64,000 nt of DNA from CAMDBL01 sp964498125 (lineage in GTDB: Bacteria > Pseudomonadota > Alphaproteobacteria > Rhizobiales > Hyphomicrobiaceae): NCBI GenBank assembly GCA_964498125.1, contig CAZCGE010000051.1, positions 1-64,000 of the forward strand, in the 5' to 3' direction. The translations under genes and the position numbers were made by a program. The notes below the pieces were generated by a model. That model did not search any database, had not been told where the DNA came from, and was given only the letters and a program-made list of their open reading frames with translations. Shown here piece by piece: positions 25,808-32,697 of this stretch; position 1 is the stretch's first letter; every line of letters begins with the position of its first letter.

Positions 25808-27553
25808 TCAGCTGACGTCGCCGCCATCGGCGCGTGGCGCCACCACGCGCGGCACACCGACAACTGGCTGCGCACCCGCCGAGAGATCCATATCCTCCCG
25901 GAACTTATTGGTCAGCGGATAGCGCCGGTCTCGGCCGAAATTGCGCTGCGAGACCTTGACGCCGGGCGCCGCCTGCCGGCGTTTGTACTCGGCCAGATAC
26001 AGCAGCCGCTCGACCCTGCGCACGGTCTCGATGGCGTGGCCGCGGGCAACGATGTCCGCCACCGCCATCTCGTTTTCGACCAGGCAGGCGAGGATATCGT
26101 CGAGAACCTCGTAGGGCGGCAGGCTGTCCTGGTCCTTCTGGTTCTCACGCAACTCCGCGCTCGGCGCCTTGGTCAGGATGTTCTCGGGGATGACAATACC
26201 GGCTGGCCCCTTGGCCCCCTTCGGCACGTGCGCGTTGCGCCAGCGCGCCAGCCGGAACACCTCCATCTTGTAGAGGTCCTTGATCGGATTGAAGCCGCCG
26301 TTCATATCGCCATACAGCGTGGCATAGCCAACCGACATTTCCGACTTGTTGCCGGTCGTCACCACCATGGCGCCAAACTTGTTGGAGATGGCCATCAGGA
26401 TCGTGCCGCGTGCCCGGCTCTGCAGGTTCTCTTCGGTCAGATCGGCCTTGGTGCCGGCAAACATGTCGCCGAGCGCCGACAGAAAGCCTTCGACAGGACC
26501 GCTGATTGGCACGCTGTCGTAGCGCACGCCCAGCGCCCTGGCGCACTGCGCCGCGTCGGTCAGGCTGTCCTGCGAGGTATAGCGGTAAGGCAACATCACG
26601 CAGTGCACCCGCGCAGGGCCCAAGGCATCGACCGCCATGGCGGCGACAAGTGCTGAATCGATGCCACCCGACAGCCCCAGCACGACGCCGGCAAACCGGT
26701 TCTTGTCGACGTAGTCCCTGAGGCCGACCATGCATGCCTGATAGGCGGATGCATCGCCTTCCTCGATCAATGTCCGTTCACCCGGCGCGCACCGCCAGCC
26801 ATCGGCCGTGCGCGTCCAGGTTGTAAGGACCACCGCCTCCTGCCAGGCCGGCAGTTGCGCGGCCAGGCCGCAGTCGGCGTTGAGCACGAACGAGGCGCCG
26901 TCGAACACCAATTCGTCCTGCCCACCGACTTGGTTGAGATAGACCAGCGGCAGACCGCTTTCCGTGACGCGCTTGGCCGCCACGTTCATGCGCTTCTCGG
27001 GCTTGGGCCAGTCGAACGGCGAGCCGTTGGGCGAGATCAGGATCTCGGCGCCACATTCATCGAGGCACTCGACCACCTCGTCCGACCAGATATCCTCGCA
27101 GATCGGCACGCCGAGCCGTACGCCCTTGAAGGCGATCGGACCTGGCAGGGGCCCCGCGGCGAACACCCGCTTCTCGTCGAACACGCCGTAGTTCGGCAGA
27201 TCGACCTTGAAGCGCAGCGCCGAGACCTTACCGTCCTCGATCAATGCGACCGCGTTGTAGAGCTTGCCGTCCTCGGGCCAGATCGTACCGGTCAGCACCG
27301 CCGGGCCCGGCCCCATCTCCGCCGCCAGCGCCTCCACCGCCGCTCGCGCGGCACGCTGGAAGGCTGGCTTCAAAACTAGGTCCTCCGGCGGATAGCCGGT
27401 GATGAACAGCTCCGGAAAGACGACGAGATCGGCGCCGAGACGGGCCGCCTCGGCGCGCGCCGACTTCAACTTGGCGACATTGCCGGCAAGATCGCCAACC
27501 GTCGGATTGAGCTGGGCGAGCGCGATTTTAAGCGTGTTCGTCGGTGTGGACAT
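25808..27553 (-). CDS. nadE: Glutamine-dependent NAD synthetase
   Basis: 581-residue two-domain enzyme that makes NAD from deamido-NAD, using glutamine as nitrogen donor. The N-terminal nitrilase-like amidase carries the Glu/Lys/Cys triad: FPELFITGYPPEDL, KVDLPNYGVFDEKR and PICEDIWSDE. The C-terminal synthetase has the PP-loop SGGIDSALVAAMA and TTGNKSEMSVGYATLYGD, and the C-terminal DRRYPLTNKFRED is typical. The start at 27553 (MSTPTNTLK) matches the family; 31 extra codons upstream are unlikely. It is transcribed leftward and stands alone. Confidence 0.95.
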   Translation of the reverse strand: MSTPTNTLKIALAQLNPTVGDLAGNVAKLKSARAEAARLGADLVVFPELFITGYPPEDLVLKPAFQRAARAAVEALAAEMGPGPAVLTGTIWPEDGKLYNAVALIEDGKVSALRFKVDLPNYGVFDEKRVFAAGPLPGPIAFKGVRLGVPICEDIWSDEVVECLDECGAEILISPNGSPFDWPKPEKRMNVAAKRVTESGLPLVYLNQVGGQDELVFDGASFVLNADCGLAAQLPAWQEAVVLTTWTRTADGWRCAPGERTLIEEGDASAYQACMVGLRDYVDKNRFAGVVLGLSGGIDSALVAAMAVDALGPARVHCVMLPYRYTSQDSLTDAAQCARALGVRYDSVPISGPVEGFLSALGDMFAGTKADLTEENLQSRARGTILMAISNKFGAMVVTTGNKSEMSVGYATLYGDMNGGFNPIKDLYKMEVFRLARWRNAHVPKGAKGPAGIVIPENILTKAPSAELRENQKDQDSLPPYEVLDDILACLVENEMAVADIVARGHAIETVRRVERLLYLAEYKRRQAAPGVKVSQRNFGRDRRYPLTNKFREDMDLSAGAQPVVGVPRVVAPRADGGDVS

Positions 27554-27769
27554 GGTGCGAGAGTGGCTCCACAGGGTGCAGGTCGCTGAGCCGAGGTTAT
27601 AGGGAAAAGTCGACGGGTTACAGGGGGCCGACAGAGGGCAGGTCATGGCATGTCGGACTGGCGATTGTCGTGGTCGGAGCGAGCGCCGCTGTAAACCGGT
27701 CGCAAGTCATCAAGGGCGCCTCGTAAAATGGCAGCCTGCGGCCTCGGCCCCCATGCGGAAACTGAAAGT

Positions 27770-28051
27770 TCAGATCCCAAGCTCGCTGTGCGAGCCGAGC
27801 CGGACGAGCTGCAGCGTGGCGTCATCCGGCTTGCGGTAGATGAGTACCAGATCGGGACGAACGTGGCAGTCGCGATGATCATCCCAATCGCCGGTCAGCG
27901 GGTGATCACGGTGGCGCGTCGGCAAGGGTGTGTCAGCGGCCAGCATGTCGATGACCGGCCCAATGAGGGCGTCCAGCCGCTTGCCGAACTGGCCCTTCCT
28001 TTCACGCTGGTAGTCGCGACGAAAGCGCGTCGTGGTCTCAATCGTCCGCAT
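27770..28051 (-). CDS. YafQ/RelE-type mRNA interferase toxin
   Basis: 93-residue toxin of the RelE/ParE superfamily, YafQ branch. The pattern RRDYQRERKGQ then HRDHPLTGDWDDHRDCHVRPDLVLIYRK is characteristic: L-x-G-x-W/Y and HRDCH, with the catalytic histidines and the C-terminal strand. It would cleave mRNA on the ribosome when free of antitoxin. Its start overlaps the antitoxin gene by 14 bases, the usual order (antitoxin first). Toxicity is inferred from the family. Confidence 0.9.
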   Translation of the reverse strand: MRTIETTTRFRRDYQRERKGQFGKRLDALIGPVIDMLAADTPLPTRHRDHPLTGDWDDHRDCHVRPDLVLIYRKPDDATLQLVRLGSHSELGI

Positions 28052-28298
28052 TGAGCGATTTCAGCAGCGCCTTGGTGTTGACGTGGCTCTTGAGGCCGCC
28101 GCGCCGCGCCTCTTTCATGGCCTCGATGGTCTCGGCATTGGGCACGAGCGGGTCGAAGGGCATGGCTTTATCCTTGGCAATCCGCACCATCATCAGACGA
28201 AATGCATCGGACACCGTGAGGCCGATGGCTGCCAGCACGGCGGCCGCCTCGTCTTTGGTCTCAACGTCGATGCGGGCGCGCACTACGGTATTGGTCAT
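28038..28298 (-). CDS. RelB/DinJ-type antitoxin
   Basis: 86-residue antitoxin. The N-terminal ribbon-helix-helix (TNTVVRARIDVETKDEAAAVL then GLTVSDAFRLMMVRIA) binds DNA and dimerises; the C-terminal segment (residues 50-86) wraps the toxin. The start at 28298 has GGGAG a few bases upstream; the frame extends to 28424 without support. It likely autoregulates through the palindrome at 28314-28331. Confidence 0.88.
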   Translation of the reverse strand: MTNTVVRARIDVETKDEAAAVLAAIGLTVSDAFRLMMVRIAKDKAMPFDPLVPNAETIEAMKEARRGGLKSHVNTKALLKSLNADD

Positions 28299-28312
28299 GA
28301 CGGTTCTCCCTG

Positions 28313-28331
28313 GGCTACATTGTAGCACAAT
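28313..28331. promoter_or_regulatory. Operator palindromes before the toxin-antitoxin pair
   Basis: Two overlapping inverted repeats, GCTACA-T-TGTAGC (28314-28326) and ATTGT-AGC-ACAAT (28319-28331), lie 16 bases upstream of the antitoxin start. Ribbon-helix-helix antitoxins bind such sites; function is inferred. Confidence 0.6.
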
Positions 28332-28428
28332 CGAGAGGGGAGGGATAGGGCGTTGTCTGGGCGAACCCGCCTTCCAAACGACCCATTGCGGGGCTGGAAT
28401 CGCATGCGGTCGGACCCCGGCCACTTCA

Positions 28429-29817
28429 TCACCCCGTCGCCGCGACCACTTTTCCAGCCTGCGACGCCTGCCGTTCCAGCTTCAGGCGCTCGGCCATCAG
28501 GAAGGCCAGTTCGATGGCTTGATCTGCGTTGAGGCGCGGATCGCAATGCGTATGGTAGCGATCCGACAGGTTGGCATCGGTCATGCCGCCAGCCCCGCCG
28601 GTGCACTCGGTGACGGGCTGCCCGGTCATCTCCACATGGATGCCGCCAGCGTGCGTTGCCTCGGCGCGATGCACCGCAAAGAACGTCTCCACTTCGCTCA
28701 AGATGCGATCGAAGGGGCGCGTCTTGTAGCCGCTGGCCGCTGTGATCGTGTTGCCATGCATGGGATCGCACGACCACACCACCGTACGGCCGGCCTTTTT
28801 TACGGCGCGCACGAGTTTAGGCAGGTGCATGTCCACCTTGTCGCTGCCAAACCGGCAGATCAACGTCAGCCGGCCCGCCTCATCCTTCGGATTGAGGATG
28901 TCGATCAGCCGCAGCAGGCCGTCGGGCTCCAGCGACGGCCCGCATTTCAGGCCGATCGGGTTCTTGACGCCACGGCAATACTCGACGTGTGCATGGTCGG
29001 GCTGGCGCGTGCGATCGCCGATCCAGATCATGTGACCGGAGGTGGCATACCAGTCGCCCGAGGTCGAATCGAGCCGCGTCATCGCCTGTTCGAATCCGAG
29101 CAGCAGCGCCTCGTGGCTGGTGTAGAAATTGGTGGTCTTGAGCTGCGGCGTGTTCTCGCTGGTGATACCGCAAGCCCGCATGAAATCGAGTGTTTCAGCG
29201 ATGCGGTCGGCGAGCGCCTGGTAGCGGTGGCCTGCCGGCGAATCCTTGACGAATCCCATGTTCCACTGGTGCACGCGCTCCAGGTCGGCATAGCCGCCGC
29301 CGGCGAAGGCGCGCAGCAGGTTGAGGGTTGCCGCCGACTGCCGGTAGGCCTCGATCTGGCGCTGCGGGTCGGGCGTGCGCGCGGCGGACGTGAACTCCGG
29401 GCCGTTGACGATATCGCCGCGATAGCTCGGCAGCTCCTTGGCGTCCTTCTTCTCGGTCGGCGACGAGCGCGGCTTGGCGAATTGGCCGGCGATGCGGCCA
29501 ACCTTGACCACCGGCGAGCCGCCGGCATAGGTCAGCACCACCGCCATCTGCAGGAAGACGCGGAAGAAATCGCGGATATTGTCGGCCCGGTGCTCGGCGA
29601 AGCTCTCGGCGCAGTCGCCACCCTGCAGCAGGAAGCCGTTGCCGGCCGCGACATCGGCCAGCGTCCGCTTCAAGGCGCGCGCCTCACCGGCAAAAACCAA
29701 TGGCGGGAAGGTCGCCAGCCGCGACTCCACGTCGGCCAGCACCGAATTGTCGGGATATTCCGGCACCTGAACGATCGGCTTCGATCTCCAGCTGTCGATG
29801 GACCAGCTTCCCGACAT
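28429..29817 (-). CDS. Class II 3-deoxy-7-phosphoheptulonate synthase
   Basis: 462 residues, plant-like class II DAHP synthase, first step of the shikimate pathway from phosphoenolpyruvate and erythrose 4-phosphate. Family blocks are intact: LQGGDCAESF near residue 75, the active-site SPVVKVGRIAGQFAKPRS, NPIGLKCGPS, WSCDPMHGNT and GGIHVEMTGQ-VTEC. The metal ligands Cys, His and Glu are in these stretches. The start at 29817 has GGAG six bases upstream; an extra 30 codons upstream are unsupported. It is divergent from the YbdK-like gene. Confidence 0.94.
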   Translation of the reverse strand: MSGSWSIDSWRSKPIVQVPEYPDNSVLADVESRLATFPPLVFAGEARALKRTLADVAAGNGFLLQGGDCAESFAEHRADNIRDFFRVFLQMAVVLTYAGGSPVVKVGRIAGQFAKPRSSPTEKKDAKELPSYRGDIVNGPEFTSAARTPDPQRQIEAYRQSAATLNLLRAFAGGGYADLERVHQWNMGFVKDSPAGHRYQALADRIAETLDFMRACGITSENTPQLKTTNFYTSHEALLLGFEQAMTRLDSTSGDWYATSGHMIWIGDRTRQPDHAHVEYCRGVKNPIGLKCGPSLEPDGLLRLIDILNPKDEAGRLTLICRFGSDKVDMHLPKLVRAVKKAGRTVVWSCDPMHGNTITAASGYKTRPFDRILSEVETFFAVHRAEATHAGGIHVEMTGQPVTECTGGAGGMTDANLSDRYHTHCDPRLNADQAIELAFLMAERLKLERQASQAGKVVAATG

Positions 29818-30003
29818 ATCGGTCTCCGATGTTCGTGCTTCGCCAAGCAACTTCAATTGGTCCCCGAGGGCAGGTTCTGGCGGGGACCCATTGCAGACCT
29901 GCTTCATACAGCCTGGCCGCTCCCCATACCAGCTTCCGCGTGGCGTTCCTCGTGCTTATGGTTGACCTCGCTCCCGCCACCTTCTTGCCCGAGCTTTGGC
30001 GAC

Positions 30004-31164
30004 ATGAGCCAAATAGAGCCATCCTTCACCTTCGGCATCGAGGAGGAATATCACCTCGTCGATCTGCAAAACGGCAACCTTGCGGTGCACTCACCAGCCC
30101 TGATGGCGGTGTTGGAGCGCGAGTTGGGTGGCCAGGTCGCGCCTGAGTTCATGCGCTCGCAGATCGAGGTCGCTACCGGCGTCTGTCGCACGTTCACCGA
30201 GGCCCGCGCCGACCTGGCGAGGCTGCGCGGAGCCGTCGCTCGCTTGGCCAAGTGCCACGGCCTGGCGCCGATCGCCTCGGCGACGCACCCGTTCGCCAGC
30301 CTCAGCTGCGCCACCCCGACCGACAAGGCGCGCTACCGCGTCATCGCCGCGGACCTGGCCGGCGCCAGCCGCCGCCTGGTGGTCTGCGGCATGCACGTCC
30401 ACGTCGCCATCGAGGACAACGAGACGCGCATCGATTTGATGAACCAGGTGCGCTATTTCCTGCCGCACCTGCTGGCCTTGTCGACCTCGTCGCCGTTCTG
30501 GCAGGGGGAAAACACGGGCCTGAAGGGCTACCGGCTGGCCGCCTACAGCGTCATTCCGCGCACCGGCCTGCCCGGCCGCTTCGAGAGCTGGCACGAATAC
30601 CAGCGCACGGTGGATGTGCTGGTGCAGGGTGGCGCCATCGAGGACGCCAGCCACATCTGGTGGGACATCCGCCCTTCCAGCCGCTTCCCGACATTGGAGC
30701 TGCGCGCGCCCGACGTCTGCACGCGCATCGAGGACGCGCTGTCGGTGGCGGCACTCTATGTCTGCCTCGTGCGGATGTTGTATCGGCTGCGCCGCGCCAA
30801 CCAGCGCTGGCGCACCTACCCTGTATTCCTCCTGGAGGAGAACCGCTGGCGGGCGCAGCGCTATGGCGTTCAGGGCGCGCTGTTCGACTTCGGCAAAGGC
30901 ACGCTGGTGTCCATGTGCGATCTGATCGAAGAGCTGATTGCTATCACCGCCGAGGACGCGGCGGCGCTCGGTTGCGAGCACGAGGTGGCACGGACCCGCG
31001 ACATCGCCATCAACGGCACAAGCGCCGACCGCCAGCTGAACTGCTACGCCCAACACATTGCTGCTGGCGCCGAAACGGATGTGGCATTGCGCTCTGTCGT
31101 CGACCATTTGCGAGCCGAGACGGTAGCGGATTTGGGGGAACAGCGAGTAGCGAGTTGCGAATAG
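30004..31164 (+). CDS. YbdK-like carboxylate-amine ligase (GCS2 family)
   Basis: 386 residues, gamma-glutamylcysteine synthetase type 2 fold. The opening FTFGIEEEYHLVD has the metal-binding glutamates; SQIEVATGVC, CGMHVHVAIEDNETR, and HIWWDIRPS-x-x-FPTLELRAPDVC are family signatures. Members make weak gamma-glutamyl bonds or act in a nonribosomal peptide route; the true substrate is unknown. The start at 30004 is the first ATG before the domain, inside a much longer frame whose upstream part is antisense to DAHP synthase. No strong ribosome site was seen. Confidence 0.88.
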   Translation: MSQIEPSFTFGIEEEYHLVDLQNGNLAVHSPALMAVLERELGGQVAPEFMRSQIEVATGVCRTFTEARADLARLRGAVARLAKCHGLAPIASATHPFASLSCATPTDKARYRVIAADLAGASRRLVVCGMHVHVAIEDNETRIDLMNQVRYFLPHLLALSTSSPFWQGENTGLKGYRLAAYSVIPRTGLPGRFESWHEYQRTVDVLVQGGAIEDASHIWWDIRPSSRFPTLELRAPDVCTRIEDALSVAALYVCLVRMLYRLRRANQRWRTYPVFLLEENRWRAQRYGVQGALFDFGKGTLVSMCDLIEELIAITAEDAAALGCEHEVARTRDIAINGTSADRQLNCYAQHIAAGAETDVALRSVVDHLRAETVADLGEQRVASCE

Positions 31165-31170
31165 AGAGTA

Positions 31171-31401
31171 GGTCTCGGCGAGGACAACAGCACCGTTTCC
31201 AAGCTCGTCAAGGAGCGCGGTGGCTATGATCTGATGGCGGAGTTCAACTACAAACCGGTGAACACGTATCTGCCGCCGCGACCGCGGCGCGATGCCGCCA
31301 CGGCGGCTGGCGCGCGCCCAGTAGCCGAAGCCATCGGGCCCGCCGGCGCCTCCTCGATCGAGAAATTCTTCGCCTGGGCCGACAAGGTCCTGTCACGTTG
31401 A
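31171..31401 (+). pseudogene. Orphan 3' gene fragment
   Basis: An open frame of 76 codons without a start, read from just after an in-frame stop at 31162-31164 and ending at 31401. It reads like a normal C-terminus: VSKLVKERGGYDLMAEFN, then KPVNTYLPPRPRRDA, then SIEKFFAWADKVLSR. Its composition and codon use match the surrounding genes. The 5' part is missing and the parent family is not recognised. Probably a relict of a deletion. Confidence 0.45.
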
Positions 31402-31512
31402 GCAACGCGGCACGCTACTGGCTCGACATGCGCCACTGGCATTGGCGCCCCAAGCGCCGGCCAGCCGGAGCCGGCGCTGGTTGGGCGCCAGGGGTTGCAG
31501 CGCTGGAACGTG

Positions 31513-32682
31513 CTACGGCGCCTGCCCGCGGAGTCGGCTCTCGGCCACATCGCGCAGGCGGCGCAGGATCTCGGGATGACGGCGACCGAGCCGCTCCATG
31601 TCCTTGCGATCGAGGAGCAAACAGCGACAACGGCTGGCGGCGACGACCGCAAAGCGATGCGTCCGCTGCTCCAGCATGGCCATTTCGCCAATGACGTCGC
31701 CCTCGCCCAGCCGCACCTCGCCGTCATCGAGTTCGACGATGACTTCGCCGGTCGCGATACAGAAAATTGCCGTCGCCTCTTCGCCGCGCCGCATGATCAG
31801 ATCGCCGGGCTCGAACGTGCGTGAGGTGAGCAGCGCCATGATCTCGGTCAACGCCGCCGCATCGAGACCGGCGAACAGCGGCACGCGCGCCACCAGCGCC
31901 CAGGTGACGATAAACTCGCGCCGCGTCACCTCGCGCGAGAAGCCGGTGGCGATGATGGCGATCGGCAAAGCGAAGACGCCGAGGCCGAGGATCATGATGA
32001 TCCCAGCGAAGATCTTACCCGTTGCCGTGACCGGCACGGCATCGCCATAGCCGATGGTGGCGAGCGTCACCAGCGCCCACCACATGGCGTCGGGAATGGT
32101 GCCGAAAACCTTGGGCTGAATCTCCCGCTCGATCAGGTACATGCCGGTTGCCGCTATCAGCACCAGCGACAGCATGATCACCAGCGTGCCCAGCAACGGT
32201 CCGCGCTCCTCCCCCAGCACGCGACCGAGCGAATGCAGCGCGCTCGAATAGCGGGCGATCTTCAAGAAGCGGAATAATCGCAATACCCTGAGAACGGCAT
32301 AATCACCGGGCAGAAGAAACGCCAGATAGCCCGGCGCAAACGCCAGCAGATCGATGAGTGACATCGGCCGCAGCGCATAGCGCAGACGCGCCCGCCAGGG
32401 CGGCATGTGCGACAAGATCGGCATCTCGACCGAGGCCCAGATGCGCAAGGCGTATTCGATGGTGAAGACGGCGATCGAGAACCCATCGAACAGCCGGAAC
32501 CACCCGGCGTAGCGCTGGCCAATGGCCGGCACGGTCTCAATGGCGAAGGCGACGACGTTGAGGCAGATCAGCAGTACGAGGCAGACATTGACCGCGGCAC
32601 TCAGCCGATCGCCGGCCATGCCGGCCTCGAGCACGTCGTACACCCGCCGGCGCCAGGACAGCACCTTGTGCGGCTCGCGCAT
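31513..32682 (-). CDS. Cyclic-nucleotide-gated potassium channel
   Basis: 389 residues, MlotiK1-like channel. Residues 20-240 hold six TM segments; S4 carries the positive series RVLRLFRFLKIARY, and the pore filter is TLATIGYGD near residue 205. Residues 260-380 form a cyclic nucleotide-binding domain with EPGDLIMRRGEEATAIFCIA, and a phosphate cassette GEMAMLEQRTHRFAVVAAS in which the usual arginine is replaced by histidine-arginine. It would conduct potassium across the inner membrane, gated by cAMP or cGMP. It lies 15 bases after alaS and is probably co-transcribed. Confidence 0.92.
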   Translation of the reverse strand: MREPHKVLSWRRRVYDVLEAGMAGDRLSAAVNVCLVLLICLNVVAFAIETVPAIGQRYAGWFRLFDGFSIAVFTIEYALRIWASVEMPILSHMPPWRARLRYALRPMSLIDLLAFAPGYLAFLLPGDYAVLRVLRLFRFLKIARYSSALHSLGRVLGEERGPLLGTLVIMLSLVLIAATGMYLIEREIQPKVFGTIPDAMWWALVTLATIGYGDAVPVTATGKIFAGIIMILGLGVFALPIAIIATGFSREVTRREFIVTWALVARVPLFAGLDAAALTEIMALLTSRTFEPGDLIMRRGEEATAIFCIATGEVIVELDDGEVRLGEGDVIGEMAMLEQRTHRFAVVAASRCRCLLLDRKDMERLGRRHPEILRRLRDVAESRLRGQAP

Positions 32683-32697
32683 CGCGATGCAATCCCT

